From assembly GCA_012961165.1 (NCBI GenBank), contig DTZW01000016.1, forward strand, positions 1-46,734: a DNA stretch of 46,734 bases, in the 5' to 3' direction. A program made the position numbers and the translations under genes. Below the pieces are notes generated by a model, which was given only the letters and a program-made list of their open reading frames with translations, was not told the DNA's origin and did no database searches. The stretch is from Gammaproteobacteria bacterium. Lineage in GTDB: Bacteria; Pseudomonadota; Gammaproteobacteria; Pseudomonadales; Azotimanducaceae. Shown here piece after piece: positions 1 through 9,928 of the stretch. The first letter of the stretch is position 1. The number at the start of each line of letters is the position of its first letter.

Positions 1-256
1 CCTTTTCTTTGCGATCATCGGCCAGAGCTGGGGGATTGTCGGCCAGGGAATCACTTAGCCCCTTCAATAAGCTCTCAACGTCTACATTTGGGCTGCCACC
101 GTCTTTCAGCATGTTTCCGAAAGAAAAACCATAAAAATAACCCATATCGCGTTCCAGAGTGCTGTCAGCTGGCACAGCTTCCTCCGCCCCGAGCGCCAGG
201 CAAGGAAAAGTAACAAGAAAGATCAGTAAAGTATTGAAATAAAAAGACTTAATCAT
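1..256 (-). CDS. FKBP-type peptidyl-prolyl isomerase, N-terminal part (partial)
   Basis: The first 85 residues are present and the gene runs off the left edge of the window. The protein opens with a clear Sec signal peptide (MIKSFYFNTLLIFLVTFPCL, then ALG before AEEA). The mature part carries the helical dimerisation-domain pattern of Mip/FkpA/FklB proteins (RDMGYFYGFSFGNMLKDGG, then VDVESLLKGLSDSL and a proline-leucine stretch). In that family the N-terminal helices form a periplasmic dimer and a C-terminal FKBP domain isomerises prolyl bonds during folding of exported proteins. The catalytic domain itself lies outside the window, so the activity is inferred. The gene is divergent from prc, which also acts in the periplasm. 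Confidence 0.75.
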   Translation of the reverse strand, partial: MIKSFYFNTLLIFLVTFPCLALGAEEAVPADSTLERDMGYFYGFSFGNMLKDGGSPNVDVESLLKGLSDSLADNPPALADDRKEK

Positions 257-291
257 CAGAAAGCTGACTCGACAAGCGTGAAAGAAGCCGG

Positions 292-306
292 AATTATGAC
301 ATAATT
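292..306. promoter_or_regulatory. 15-bp perfect palindrome upstream of the FKBP gene
   Basis: AATTATG and CATAATT are perfect inverted arms around a single central A. The site lies about 36 bases before the start codon of the minus-strand FKBP gene. The size and AT-rich symmetry suit a dimeric regulator or a promoter element. No regulator can be named. Confidence 0.3.
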
Positions 307-520
307 ACTGCCATTCGGCCCCGTATCGGTTATTTTATCCGGGAAACACCTTACATCTACTGCTAACCGCTTGATACCATGCGTGCTTGGACCCTAAACT
401 ACCATCGAGAAGTTGGCCAAACGGCTGCCTGCTCCGGTGAACTGTGTGAACTAAAGCTACTGTCGGCACACTAAGTCTTATCCGTTTTTGGTGTTGTGAA
501 TTTTATAAGAGCCGTTATTA

Positions 521-2704
521 ATGAAAAATCTATCAAAGTTATTACTGGCTGGAGCCATTACGTGCGCCGTCATAGCCATGCCGTCACTGGCAACCGTCAA
601 AGAAACCGGTACAGAGGCATTGGCCCCCTTACCCATCCATGCGACCACTACCCAGAACATTGTCGATGCACTGTCATCTCGCCATTACGTGCCGGCCGCA
701 CTGGATGATGAACTGTCATCAAGAATATTCGATACCTACATAGGAGACCTGGATCCAAGTAGAAGTTATTTGCTGCAGAGCGATATCGATGAATTCGAGC
801 AGTATCGCTATAAAATGGATGATGCCCTCAAACGCGGCGACCTGTCCCCGGCTTTTGATATCTTCAATCGATACCACGAGAGAGTCACTACCCGATTCGA
901 AAAGGTTATTGCCATACTTGACGAAGGTCTCGAGCGTTTCGATTTTACGATACCGGAAGATCTTTTAATTGATAGAGAGAAAACCCCCTGGGCCCAGACA
1001 GAGAAGCAACTGGATGACCTCTGGCGAAAACGAGTTAAGGACGCCGTCCTTAATCTTAAGTTGACCGACAAAGAACCCGAAAAGATCCAGGAGCTATTGC
1101 ACAAAAGGTTTTCAAATCGTCTGTCACGCTCCAGGCAAACAAATAACGAAGACGTATACCAGCTCTATATGAATTCGTTCACCAAAACCTATGACCCTCA
1201 CACACAGTATTTCTCACCGAGAACCTCGGAAAATTTCAACATCAATATGAGCCTGTCCCTTGAAGGTATCGGCGCAGTACTGCAACTGGAAGACGAATAC
1301 ACCAAGGTCGTCTCTTTGGTAACTGCCGGTCCGGCTGATAAAGCAGGCGTCCTCAAACCCAACGACAAGATTGTCGCAGTTGGTCAGGGCAAGACTGGTG
1401 AAATGGTTGACGTCATCGGCTGGCGCCTGGACGAAGTCGTCCAGCTCATCCGTGGCCGAACGGATACTATCGTCCGCCTGGATATCATCCCCGCCAGCGA
1501 AGGTGATGCGGATCCAAAGATCATCAGCATTGTTAGAAACAAGGTCGAACTGGAAGAGCAAAGCGCCCAATCGGAAGTCATCGAACTAGAACAGTTTGGT
1601 TCCCCGCATAAAATAGGCATCGTATCGATACCTACGTTTTACATTGATTTTCAGGCGCTTCAGAAGGGTGATCGTAATTACAAAAGCACCACGCGGGATG
1701 TGAAGAAACTGATTCGTGACCTGCTGGCCCAGGACGTAGACGGCATTGTGATTGATCTTAGAAATAATGGTGGTGGCTCCCTGCAGGAAGCTAAATTGCT
1801 TACCGGTCTGTTCATTGACCGTGGGCCTACGGTACAGATAAGAAGTAAAAGCAATCGCGTGGATATCCTTGACGACCGGGATATCAGCATTATTTACGAC
1901 GGTCCGCTCGCCGTCCTTGTTAACAGGCTGAGCGCCTCTGCCTCAGAAATTTTTGCAGGCGCTATACAGGACTATGAACGTGGCATTATCATCGGCAGCC
2001 AGACCTTTGGTAAAGGCACAGTGCAATCGCTGCTGCCATTGAACCGGGGGCAGTTAAAACTCACCCAGGCAAAATTTTATCGAATTTCCGGCGAAAGCAC
2101 CCAGGAAAAAGGCATCATTCCTGACATTGAATACCCTTCAAGCTACGACCCCGAATCCATTGGCGAAAGCACTTTGGATAGCCCCCTTCCCTGGGACAAA
2201 ATTACGGCGACGAACTATCGTCGAAAACATTCGATCAATCACCTGGTACCCGAGCTGAAGTCTTTACACGATGAACGTGTCTCAGATAACGCCGATTTCA
2301 ACTACCAGACGGAAGCGTTCGCTTATCGAAAATCGCGCAACGAAGATAACACCATCAGCCTCAACGAGGAACAAAGGTTACAGGAAAAGTCTGACCGTGA
2401 AGATTTTTGGCTAGCATTGGAAAATAAGAAACGCGTGGCGCTTGGCCAGGAACCCATTGCAAGCCTGGATGAACTGGACGAAGAAGAACCAACCATTGCC
2501 AGCAATGACGCATCTGCTGCTAGCGAAATAGCCGGTTCCAGCTCAGCAATCCCCGTTTCGAAAACGGATGATGCTCGCGAAGAACCTGAAGAGGAAGACC
2601 CAACCCCGGATCCTTACCTGGTGGAAAGTGGTCACATCCTGCTTGATCTAATCAGCCTGGAAGAAAGAACTGCCGCAGGGCTTAAGCGGTCCCGCGACTC
2701 TTAA
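521..2704 (+). CDS. prc: Carboxy-terminal processing (tail-specific) protease Prc/Tsp
   Basis: This is a periplasmic serine protease of family S41A, 727 residues against about 680 in E. coli Prc. It trims or degrades envelope proteins from their C-termini. Residues 1-24 form a signal peptide. An N-terminal helical domain is followed by a PDZ domain (about 240-325, with SLEGIGAVL and AGVLKPNDKIVAVGQG) and the protease core. Aligned to the E. coli S430/D441/K455 set, the catalytic residues are Ser473 in RLSASASEIFAGA, Asp484 in AIQDY and Lys498 in TFGKGTVQ, with the same spacing. The C-terminal region matches the Prc extension, with an acidic tail around 645-700 that is longer than usual. The start has no strong ribosome binding site but begins a good signal peptide. 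The gene stands alone; its divergent neighbour is a periplasmic foldase. Confidence 0.95.
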   Translation: MKNLSKLLLAGAITCAVIAMPSLATVKETGTEALAPLPIHATTTQNIVDALSSRHYVPAALDDELSSRIFDTYIGDLDPSRSYLLQSDIDEFEQYRYKMDDALKRGDLSPAFDIFNRYHERVTTRFEKVIAILDEGLERFDFTIPEDLLIDREKTPWAQTEKQLDDLWRKRVKDAVLNLKLTDKEPEKIQELLHKRFSNRLSRSRQTNNEDVYQLYMNSFTKTYDPHTQYFSPRTSENFNINMSLSLEGIGAVLQLEDEYTKVVSLVTAGPADKAGVLKPNDKIVAVGQGKTGEMVDVIGWRLDEVVQLIRGRTDTIVRLDIIPASEGDADPKIISIVRNKVELEEQSAQSEVIELEQFGSPHKIGIVSIPTFYIDFQALQKGDRNYKSTTRDVKKLIRDLLAQDVDGIVIDLRNNGGGSLQEAKLLTGLFIDRGPTVQIRSKSNRVDILDDRDISIIYDGPLAVLVNRLSASASEIFAGAIQDYERGIIIGSQTFGKGTVQSLLPLNRGQLKLTQAKFYRISGESTQEKGIIPDIEYPSSYDPESIGESTLDSPLPWDKITATNYRRKHSINHLVPELKSLHDERVSDNADFNYQTEAFAYRKSRNEDNTISLNEEQRLQEKSDREDFWLALENKKRVALGQEPIASLDELDEEEPTIASNDASAASEIAGSSSAIPVSKTDDAREEPEEEDPTPDPYLVESGHILLDLISLEERTAAGLKRSRDS

Positions 2705-2893
2705 CCTGCAGACCACACTACTGGGCTCGGGATCCAGTCAGCGAAACATCGGCCATTTGCCAGACGTTCTTAAATCGCGCCTTCAACCCAAAACCACACG
2801 GCACATGAGAGATCGAGTTTTTGGGCAGCCCGAAAACTTCGAATCGGCCCAGCGTGATTAAACGCAAACGCAAGCGACATTGAGTCTGGGTCG

Positions 2894-3622
2894 TTAGGCG
2901 AGGTGTTTTTCCACTACATCGAAGGCATGCTGGATCTCTTTAAAACGTTCCTCGGCCAACAATGCCAGCTCTGGCGTGACTCCATTCGACTGGACCCTGT
3001 CAGGATGGAACTCCATTGCTAAGCGGCGATATTTCTTTTTAATATCCCTTAAGGTTTCTCCATGATTCGCGCCGAGTGTTGCATAGCATTTATCCAGGTC
3101 ATTGGTACTCGAATAGCGTGCCTTGATTTGTTGATATTCCTGCCTGATCCCGAAAATATCCACCGCCTGCTCTATTAACCGGTCTTCAGCAGGATGTAAC
3201 ACCCCGTCGGCGTGTGAAACACGAAGCAGAAGATCAACCAACGAAACGAGCACTTCTGGATGGTCGTGGAAGGCTCCGTAAAACTGCCGGGCATAATCCT
3301 CGAAAGTCTCGCGTGAATCTTTTCCAGCGTTGAATATTTTTATGGCGAACTGGCGAGCCTGGAGCGGCAAGCGCAGGCTATCTGTTATCACCTGCTCAAC
3401 CACTTCGATCTCCTCGGGGGAAACCTGTCCATCTGCCTTGCTTAGCTTGCCAAGCATCGAAAAAGTCGTCACAAAAAAGATCCCGTGACGCTCCTCATCT
3501 TGGTCGAGGAACTTGCCGCTATCTATCGTGTGGTGACCAAGGACAGCACCCAGAACGGCACCTATCGGGCCGCCCACCACAAACCCGATACCACCACCGA
3601 GCATTTTGCCCATCCAACTCAT
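2894..3622 (-). CDS. djlA: DjlA-type co-chaperone (TerB-like plus J domain)
   Basis: 242 residues, close to E. coli DjlA. The N-terminus is a glycine-rich transmembrane segment (GGGIGFVVGGPIGAVLGAVL) of the kind that dimerises DjlA in the inner membrane. Residues about 50-165 form a TerB-like helical domain, and the C-terminal 60 residues are a J domain with the HPD tripeptide in AMEFHPDRVQ. J proteins stimulate DnaK ATPase; DjlA does so at the membrane and affects envelope stress signalling in enterobacteria. Its start overlaps the end of the alpha/beta hydrolase by four bases, so it is probably the last gene of the ggt-xni-pmm-hydrolase run. GGAGCA upstream serves as a ribosome binding site. 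Confidence 0.9.
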   Translation of the reverse strand: MSWMGKMLGGGIGFVVGGPIGAVLGAVLGHHTIDSGKFLDQDEERHGIFFVTTFSMLGKLSKADGQVSPEEIEVVEQVITDSLRLPLQARQFAIKIFNAGKDSRETFEDYARQFYGAFHDHPEVLVSLVDLLLRVSHADGVLHPAEDRLIEQAVDIFGIRQEYQQIKARYSSTNDLDKCYATLGANHGETLRDIKKKYRRLAMEFHPDRVQSNGVTPELALLAEERFKEIQHAFDVVEKHLA

Positions 3623-4497
3623 AAGGGTTGCTCCAATGATCCCGTGAACTGCATGACGAGTTCAATCAGGACGGAAACCAGGCCTTCGGGCAGATCATGC
3701 CCCATGCCCTGTATAACTTCAAAATGCGCACCAGGAATCGTCTCAGCCGTGTCTTTTCCTGCGGCCAGTGGAATTAAGGGGTCGTCCGCACCATGAATCA
3801 CCATCGTCGGTACTTTAATGGACTCCAGCAGTTCTATCCTGTTGCCACCCGCAACAATCGCGGCCATTTGGCGCACCACACCATTCGGTGTGTAGTCTCT
3901 TTTGTGACGGTTCCTCGCAATCCGGTCTCTTTCCGTTTCCGTTAAGGGATATCCCGGCGAGCCGCAAACTCTTAACCCTTCTGCAGTTGCAGCGATAATA
4001 CCTTCATCTCCAGCTTCAGGGTCGGTTTCTGCCACCAGGGTCGCGGCAGCTTCTGGCGTCGCTGCGGGTAGCCCCTTTCGGGAAGAGCTCGACATCACAG
4101 AGAAGAAACTGCGAAGACGGTGACCCTGGGTCGCGGCAAGCACCTGACCAATCATTCCACCCATGGAAATCGCAAACAGGTGGGCACGATCAATGCCAAG
4201 ACTATCCATCAGCCCTACAATGTCATTTGCCATATCGTGGATCGTGTAGGGTGCTGTTTCTGTCTTGTTTGCGACATTGCCAATGTTAGGTAAACCCAGG
4301 AATTTTTGGCTCAAGCCAACATCCCGGTTATCAAACACGATTACCCGAAAACCTGCAGACACCAATCCTGACAGGAATGCCTCTGGCCAGTCGATGAGCT
4401 GGGTACCCAGACCTCGAACCAGAACGATGGCTGGATCGTTAGTACTGCCTCTTTCTTCGAATTCAAGCTGGATGCCATTAGCGATCAGGCTGGTCAT
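3619..4497 (-). CDS. Alpha/beta-fold hydrolase
   Basis: 292 residues with the alpha/beta-hydrolase pattern: an oxyanion-hole region ([14 protein letters not shown]), nucleophile elbow AISMGGM (Ser111, with Ala in place of the first Gly of GxSxG), acid residue in HGADDPLIP and histidine in GMGHDLPEG. This is the arrangement of small esterases and C-C hydrolases. No signal peptide is seen, so it should be cytoplasmic. It overlaps the phosphomannomutase gene upstream and djlA downstream by ATGA-type junctions, which indicates coupled translation. The substrate cannot be told from sequence; the neighbours do not form an obvious catabolic pathway. Confidence 0.85.
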   Translation of the reverse strand: MTSLIANGIQLEFEERGSTNDPAIVLVRGLGTQLIDWPEAFLSGLVSAGFRVIVFDNRDVGLSQKFLGLPNIGNVANKTETAPYTIHDMANDIVGLMDSLGIDRAHLFAISMGGMIGQVLAATQGHRLRSFFSVMSSSSRKGLPAATPEAAATLVAETDPEAGDEGIIAATAEGLRVCGSPGYPLTETERDRIARNRHKRDYTPNGVVRQMAAIVAGGNRIELLESIKVPTMVIHGADDPLIPLAAGKDTAETIPGAHFEVIQGMGHDLPEGLVSVLIELVMQFTGSLEQPL

Positions 4498-5855
4498 GCG
4501 GGTTCGCCCCCCATCAGGTCCAGCAATTCACTGGTCTTTTCCTGCATCAGCTCTTCGCTCCCCCTGGATTCAACATTAAGACGGACAACGGGTTCTGTAT
4601 TGGACGAACGGATATTGAATCGCCACGTACTAAACTCAAAACTGAGACCATCGGTTTTGTCGACGGCCAGCGCGCCTGCACTATAGGTTTTCTCAACCAA
4701 TTTCATTAGCGCGCTGGTATCTTCAATTTTGCGATTGATCTCCCCTGAAACCGGATACATCAACATACGCTCATCGACCAGTTCACTAAGTTTTTTCTGT
4801 TTTCTTGACATCAGATCAATCACGAGCAGCCACGGAATCATGCCGCTGTCACAATAAGCAAAGTCCCGAAAATAATGATGGGCACTCATTTCGCCACCAT
4901 AGATTGCGTCTTCCTCTCGCATCTTCTCCTTGATAAAAGCGTGACCAGCTTTGCTCATTATCGCCCTGCCGCCAGCGGCGCTAACCACATCGGTCGTGTT
5001 CCAGGTTAACCGGGGATCATGGACTATTCCTTCACCCGGTGATCTTTCGAGAAATGCCTGAGCCAGCAGGCCAACAATGTAATAACCTTCAATGAAGCGA
5101 CCATTTTCATCAAACAGAAAACAGCGATCGAAATCTCCATCCCAAGCAATACCTATGTCCGCTTCATTTACCTTGATAGCATCAATGGTAGGTGTACGAT
5201 TTTGGGGTAAAAGAGGGTTTGGAACCCCATTAGGGAAGTTGCCATCCGGATCAAATAGAATTGGCAACAGCGTAATGGGTAATCTTGCCGAGAGCTCATT
5301 CATCACCAACCCTGCGCCCCCGTTCCCAGGGTTCGCCACAACCTTCAGGGGCAATAGATCAGAGGCATCAACATAGGAAAGCAGTCTTTCAATGTAGTCC
5401 GCCCGATGGTCAAGCGTCTTAAGCTTGCCAGAAGCGACTGGCTCTCCAAACTGGTTAGCCGCCACAAGATCACGAATGTCCGTTAAGCCTGAATCACTGC
5501 TCACAGGTCTCGAGCCCGCGTGCACCATTTTCATCCCGTTGTAGTCTTTTGGGTTATGGCTTGCAGTAACGACAATACCGCCATCAAAACCATAGTGATC
5601 GGTGGCGAAGTAGATCTCCTCTGTTCCACAAGTACCGATAAAGGACACGTCGACGCCACTCTCCCGTAAACCCTGGATTAACGCTTCCGTGATCGAGGGG
5701 CTGGACAAACGAATGTCGTGCCCTACGACGACATGCTTTGGCTTTATCCTTTGGGCGTAGGCTCGTCCGATCGCAGACGCAATCTCTTCATTTAATTCAT
5801 CTGGTACTCGTCCACGAACGTCGTACGCTTTAAAACCGGCTACATTAAGCGACAC
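4494..5855 (-). CDS. Phosphomannomutase/phosphoglucomutase
   Basis: 453 residues, the length of CpsG/ManB/AlgC enzymes of the alpha-D-phosphohexomutase superfamily. It interconverts mannose- or glucose-6-phosphate and the 1-phosphate for GDP-mannose, LPS or exopolysaccharide synthesis. The phosphoserine loop is [13 protein letters not shown] (Ser99), the metal loop is [12 protein letters not shown], the sugar-specificity loop is [12 protein letters not shown], and the phosphate-binding C-terminal loop is [15 protein letters not shown]. The GEMSAHH form is usual in bifunctional or mannose-preferring members, but the preference cannot be settled here. The start is GTG, supported by AGAAGGAT seven bases upstream. 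It lies 38 bases after xni and overlaps the next gene. Confidence 0.92.
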   Translation of the reverse strand: MSLNVAGFKAYDVRGRVPDELNEEIASAIGRAYAQRIKPKHVVVGHDIRLSSPSITEALIQGLRESGVDVSFIGTCGTEEIYFATDHYGFDGGIVVTASHNPKDYNGMKMVHAGSRPVSSDSGLTDIRDLVAANQFGEPVASGKLKTLDHRADYIERLLSYVDASDLLPLKVVANPGNGGAGLVMNELSARLPITLLPILFDPDGNFPNGVPNPLLPQNRTPTIDAIKVNEADIGIAWDGDFDRCFLFDENGRFIEGYYIVGLLAQAFLERSPGEGIVHDPRLTWNTTDVVSAAGGRAIMSKAGHAFIKEKMREEDAIYGGEMSAHHYFRDFAYCDSGMIPWLLVIDLMSRKQKKLSELVDERMLMYPVSGEINRKIEDTSALMKLVEKTYSAGALAVDKTDGLSFEFSTWRFNIRSSNTEPVVRLNVESRGSEELMQEKTSELLDLMGGEPA

Positions 5856-5893
5856 AAAAAATCCTTCTTTGGCATTTTAGTCTTTAGTGATTT

Positions 5894-6682
5894 CTACAAG
5901 CGGAATGATTTGAGGTTTTCGCCCAATTCAACATCGGTTTTCAAGGTCACTAACTGTCTTGATCTGAGTGCATTTGAACTACCTGCGCTAACTTTTTTCA
6001 ACATCGTACTCGCAGGCTGTGCGGACAGAATGCGATCCAGTGAAGCATGTTCAGACAACATGATTACGGCTGACTTCGGGCCAATCCCCTGCACCCCCTT
6101 AATGTTATTGCTGTTGGCCCCTACTAGTGCCAAATAGTCAATATATTGCTCTTGGACGATGCCATATTTCTCTTTTATATAAGTCCGGTCACACCGCTTG
6201 TTGGCGAAATGATCATAAACAATCACTTTATCATTCACTAGTTGCAGATAGATTTTATCTGTTGACAGAATAACAACCCCGCCATTGTTAGCGGCAACAA
6301 CTGTCGCCAATGTCGCGATCACATCGTCGGCTTCATAACTGTCGATGCCAAAACTCTGGACGCCAAGCTCCGCAAAAGCAGCAGCAAACTCTGGAAGCTT
6401 GCTCAGTAGCATAGGTGGTGTTTCAGACCGATTCGCTTTGTATTCCGGATAAAGCAGGTGTCGCCATGTCTTGTCATGGTGCTCCATCACCACGGCTGCA
6501 TGAGTAGGTTGGTGCGCCTTGAGTGCGCGGGCCAGCGAGGACTTTGTAGCCTCTATCACCTGCTTCATGTCCTCCCCGGAAACATTGCTCGATTCACCCT
6601 GATGCTTTTCCTTGTGTATTCTCGCCTCATAAATTCGGCGGATCAGGTTAAAACCATCAATAACAAGGAAACGAATAGACAT
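5894..6682 (-). CDS. xni: Flap endonuclease Xni (exonuclease IX family)
   Basis: 262 residues, similar to E. coli Xni (251). The protein is a stand-alone FEN/5'-nuclease domain, as in the N-terminus of DNA polymerase I. Visible motifs are VIDGFNLIRR at the start, the acidic pair in DSYEADDVIATLA, STDKIYLQLV, and the helix-hairpin-helix GVQGIGPKSAVIML. In this family a potassium-dependent helix-hairpin-helix grips the DNA and metal-bound aspartates cleave flaps, probably during Okazaki fragment or repair processing. It overlaps the ggt stop codon by one base, so it is probably co-transcribed with it. Confidence 0.9.
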   Translation of the reverse strand: MSIRFLVIDGFNLIRRIYEARIHKEKHQGESSNVSGEDMKQVIEATKSSLARALKAHQPTHAAVVMEHHDKTWRHLLYPEYKANRSETPPMLLSKLPEFAAAFAELGVQSFGIDSYEADDVIATLATVVAANNGGVVILSTDKIYLQLVNDKVIVYDHFANKRCDRTYIKEKYGIVQEQYIDYLALVGANSNNIKGVQGIGPKSAVIMLSEHASLDRILSAQPASTMLKKVSAGSSNALRSRQLVTLKTDVELGENLKSFRL

Positions 6683-8379
6683 TAGAACCCGACCGCCACT
6701 CCGTCTGCACGCGGGTCTTTGACCCCGTACAGCTTCCCATCTTTCATTAGCACCGAGTTGGCATCGCCAATTCCACGACCATATGGCCAGGGGAAAAACC
6801 CAACGTGCCCCATTTCCTCAAGCGCCCTTAGTGTGTCGGGAGAAAAGGCATATTTTTCATAAATTATTCGATCAGGTTTCCACTGATGGTGAAAGCGTGG
6901 CAGGCTAACTGCATCCTCCAGCGGCATTTCATGACTAACAACGTTCAAAATAATCTGCAGCGTCGTCGTAATAATAGTAGACCCACCGGGCGATCCCGTT
7001 ACCAGAACGGGCACGCCATCTTTCGACACAATTGTTGGTGACATGGAACTCAGCATACGTTTTCTAGGCGCGATGGCATTTGCTTCACGCCCGATAAGGT
7101 CAAACTGATTTGCCGTGTTAGGTTTAATAGAGAAGTCGTCCATCTCGTTGTTGAGCAGAATCCCCGTTCCAGGAACCACCATCTTGTTTCCATAGGAGCT
7201 ATTCAGGGTCGTTGTAAATGAAACCGCAGTACCAGACTTATCAATCACTGAGAAGTGCGTGGTCTCCATACTTTCCTGCGCAGGTGCAGCACCCGCAAAA
7301 ATCGCCTCACTGCTTGAGGCCTTGTTTATATCAAAATCACTGAACCGGCTCTGTGCATATTTCTTGTCTACCAACATGTCCAGCGGCACATCATAAAAAT
7401 CAGAATCTCCCAGATGCTCTGCACGATCAGCGTAAGCACGACGCTCAGCCTCTATCATCAGGTGTATCGCCTTTGAACTACCCCAGCCCATGGCCTTGAG
7501 ATCAAAAGGTTCGAGCATGTTGAGCATTTGCAGCACCAACACGGCTGAAGAAGGTGGTCCCATGGTCCAGACGTCATACCCCCTATAGTTAGTGTGAACA
7601 GGCTCCCTGTAGACTGCGCGGTAATTAGCCAGATCATCGTGAGAAATAATCCCCCCACCTTTTTGCATCTCCCGAACGATCAGGTCTGCTGTCTCTCCTG
7701 CATAGAATCCATCCCTTCCCTTGTCTGAAATAAGTCTCAAGGTTTTTGCCAGATCAGGTTGTTTCCAGGTATCTCCGGCCTGCAGGGCGCGGCCATCTAT
7801 CGTGAACTTCTTGGCCGCTGCCGGATTTTTAAGTAACGCTTTACCGGCAGTATTGATGTGTTTCGCGAGGTAGGTATCAAGTACAAAGCCCTCTTCCGCC
7901 AGCTTTATCGCAGGTGCCATGACTTCCTGCCTGGTATTAGTGCCGTATTCCCCAAGAAGACCCAGCAATCCCTCAACACTTCCGGGAACTCCGGTTGCCA
8001 ACAGTGAGCTTCGAGAGAGCCCTTTGATTTCATCGCCATTGTCGTCCAGATACATATCACGATGCGCCGCACCAGGCGCCATTTCCCGGTGATCCTGGGT
8101 GATGACCTTACCGTCCTCAAAATGGATGACAGCGAATCCACCACCACCGATGTTTCCCGCGGAAGGATAGGTAACCGCTAAGGCAAAGGCGGTAGCGACC
8201 GCAGCATCGATGGCATTACCGCCCTGCTTCATGATCTTCACACCCACTGTTGACGCCAGGGTTGAGCGAGAAGACACCATCGCACCTTCGCCATACACCG
8301 CTTCCCGACTTGCCGCGCCAGCCTCGCTGCTCGGAAAAATCAGCAGGGATCCAAGGAGAATCAAGATGCTTTGTTTCAT
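6682..8379 (-). CDS. ggt: Gamma-glutamyltransferase (periplasmic)
   Basis: 565 residues with an N-terminal signal peptide (about 1-21). The enzyme hydrolyses glutathione and other gamma-glutamyl compounds or transfers the glutamyl group. It is an Ntn hydrolase that cleaves itself before the nucleophile threonine, here Thr373 in METTHFSVIDKSG. Other family marks are GGNAIDAAVATAFAL, the substrate-binding NNEMDDFS, and TGSPGGSTIITT forming the oxyanion region. It heads the minus-strand run through xni to djlA. A second, shorter family member without a signal peptide lies at 38545-40131 and belongs to a different subfamily. Confidence 0.95.
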   Translation of the reverse strand: MKQSILILLGSLLIFPSSEAGAASREAVYGEGAMVSSRSTLASTVGVKIMKQGGNAIDAAVATAFALAVTYPSAGNIGGGGFAVIHFEDGKVITQDHREMAPGAAHRDMYLDDNGDEIKGLSRSSLLATGVPGSVEGLLGLLGEYGTNTRQEVMAPAIKLAEEGFVLDTYLAKHINTAGKALLKNPAAAKKFTIDGRALQAGDTWKQPDLAKTLRLISDKGRDGFYAGETADLIVREMQKGGGIISHDDLANYRAVYREPVHTNYRGYDVWTMGPPSSAVLVLQMLNMLEPFDLKAMGWGSSKAIHLMIEAERRAYADRAEHLGDSDFYDVPLDMLVDKKYAQSRFSDFDINKASSSEAIFAGAAPAQESMETTHFSVIDKSGTAVSFTTTLNSSYGNKMVVPGTGILLNNEMDDFSIKPNTANQFDLIGREANAIAPRKRMLSSMSPTIVSKDGVPVLVTGSPGGSTIITTTLQIILNVVSHEMPLEDAVSLPRFHHQWKPDRIIYEKYAFSPDTLRALEEMGHVGFFPWPYGRGIGDANSVLMKDGKLYGVKDPRADGVAVGF

Positions 8380-8470
8380 ACAATTACTCGTTAATCAGCT
8401 AACACAAGCTTAGCATGTTCAATCCTTTGATGGCCGCGACTCAACGCCTCCAGTCGGCTAAACTGGCCGC

Positions 8471-9676
8471 ATGGAACTCACCCAGAGCGATGCCCGAAAG
8501 CTCTTCCTCAAGCAACAAGGTTTGCTCCGCGATAATGAGTTCGGGCGTGGGAAAAATGCAACTAACAAGGCAATCCAGCGCCTGTCTTACGTCCAGATCG
8601 ACACTATCTCTGTCATCAATCGTGCCCACGAGCATGTCCTTTATAACCGTGTGGCTAACTACAATCCCACGCATCTTGAGAAACTTGTCCAGGAACGAGA
8701 AGTCTTTGAATACTGGAGTCACGCAGCTGCATTTCTTCCTTTCAAGGATTTCCGGTACTCGCTGCCGGTGATGAAGGGATTCCGCAACACGAGACAGTGT
8801 GACGACAAACTCAAAGCCGAGGTGCTGGCTCGAATCCGCGCCGAGGGTCCATTGCAGTCCCGCGACTTCGAAGATACCAGCGGCAGGAAACGTGGCGGCT
8901 GGTGGGAATGGAAACCCGCGAAACGGGTTCTGGAACACCTGTTTTTCTCTGGCGAACTGATGGTGACCCGTCGCGAAGGCTTCCAAAAAGTATTCGACCT
9001 GACAGAAAATGTTCTTCCTTCGTCCATCAATACTTTAGAACCCACCCTGAAGGAATGGACAAGATTTATAGTGCTGGGCATGGTCCACGCTTTGGGCATA
9101 GCCACCGAATACGACGTTGGCTATGCCAAACCCATCATCCGCAGGTTATCCAAAATCACCTTAAAAGATCCGCTAAGGGCCACCCTCTCTGCGTTGGTGG
9201 CAGAAGGCCAGCTACTCGAAGTGAATGTTCAGGGTCGCGCCTGCTACACAACAGAGCAACTACTTGGTCTGCTCCCCGTTAGATCAACTCGCCAATCCGT
9301 CAGACTATTATCCCCTTTCGATAACGTGGTGATCAACAGAAGGCGCACTCGCGAACTGTTTGACTTCGAATACCTGCTCGAATGTTATGTACCCGCCGCA
9401 AAACGCAAGTATGGTTATTTTTCACTACCCCTCCTGTACGGCGATTCCCTTATCGGACGGTTAGACGCGAAAGCACACCGGAAACACCATCAGTTGCAGG
9501 TAAACAACCTGGTGCTTGAGCCTCATGTAAAGGTTGAAGACCAACTCATACAAGCACTTGCCAGTGGCATTGCGAAGTTCGCCAAAGATCACGAATGCTA
9601 TTCGTTCTCTTTTCAGCGAGCCACCCCAAAGACACTTGTTGCGCCCCTTAACGCCGCGGTCGAGAAAATATTATGA
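8471..9676 (+). CDS. AlkX/YcaQ-type winged-helix DNA glycosylase
   Basis: 401 residues, close to E. coli YcaQ (410). The HTH_42 family consists of tandem winged helices and a beta-barrel that unhook DNA interstrand crosslinks and excise bulky alkyl purines. The catalytic Q-hydrophobic-D motif is visible as YVQIDTISV (Gln42, Asp44), which distinguishes the AlkX/YcaQ branch from AlkZ enzymes with Q-hydrophobic-Q. Further matches are RVANYNP, EYWSHAAAFLP and LLSPFDNVVINRRRTRELFDFEY. The gene starts at ATG 8471, divergent from ggt with 91 bases between start codons. HMCES and Xni, two other DNA-protection proteins, are encoded nearby. Confidence 0.88.
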   Translation: MELTQSDARKLFLKQQGLLRDNEFGRGKNATNKAIQRLSYVQIDTISVINRAHEHVLYNRVANYNPTHLEKLVQEREVFEYWSHAAAFLPFKDFRYSLPVMKGFRNTRQCDDKLKAEVLARIRAEGPLQSRDFEDTSGRKRGGWWEWKPAKRVLEHLFFSGELMVTRREGFQKVFDLTENVLPSSINTLEPTLKEWTRFIVLGMVHALGIATEYDVGYAKPIIRRLSKITLKDPLRATLSALVAEGQLLEVNVQGRACYTTEQLLGLLPVRSTRQSVRLLSPFDNVVINRRRTRELFDFEYLLECYVPAAKRKYGYFSLPLLYGDSLIGRLDAKAHRKHHQLQVNNLVLEPHVKVEDQLIQALASGIAKFAKDHECYSFSFQRATPKTLVAPLNAAVEKIL

Positions 9677-9801
9677 AGCTGAGCACCTCATCGAACACTA
9701 CGACTGTCAGATGGACCGGATCAAGTACATCGAGAACCCATTGCCCGTATCGAATTCGGGCAGGAATCGTTGAGCTATCTTTGAGAGTACCTGTTTGAGT
9801 A

Positions 9802-9843
9802 CATATGTGTGAGAGCATATGTGTGAGAGCATATGTGTGAGTG
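9802..9843. repeat. Three tandem 14-bp repeats
   Basis: Unit CATATGTGTGAGAG is present at 9802-9815 and 9816-9829, with a third copy differing at one base (GAGTG end) at 9830-9843. Diverged GAGTAC words just before suggest older copies. The array begins about 125 bases after the glycosylase gene and ends 85 bases before the 72-residue gene. Its unit is not a multiple of three and it is non-coding. Confidence 0.85.
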
Positions 9844-9928
9844 CAGCGGCGATTGATACAAGTCATGGTTCATCGCAGCATTTCAGGCTAGCCTCGCTAT
9901 TCAGGAACCAACAACTATTGGAGGACAA

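Noticed and set aside
8441-8986. 181-codon minus-strand frame opposite the glycosylase gene
   Set aside because: It lies wholly opposite a well-supported coding sequence and shows no domain; it is a shadow frame.
9534-9773. 79-codon plus-strand frame at the end of the glycosylase gene
   Set aside because: Most of it overlaps the glycosylase in another frame, it has no ribosome binding site, and its translation is not recognisable.
9724-9775. TGCCCG/CGGGCA hairpin after the glycosylase gene as a terminator
   Set aside because: The stem is only six pairs with a nine-base loop and no T-tract follows, so a terminator call is not supported.
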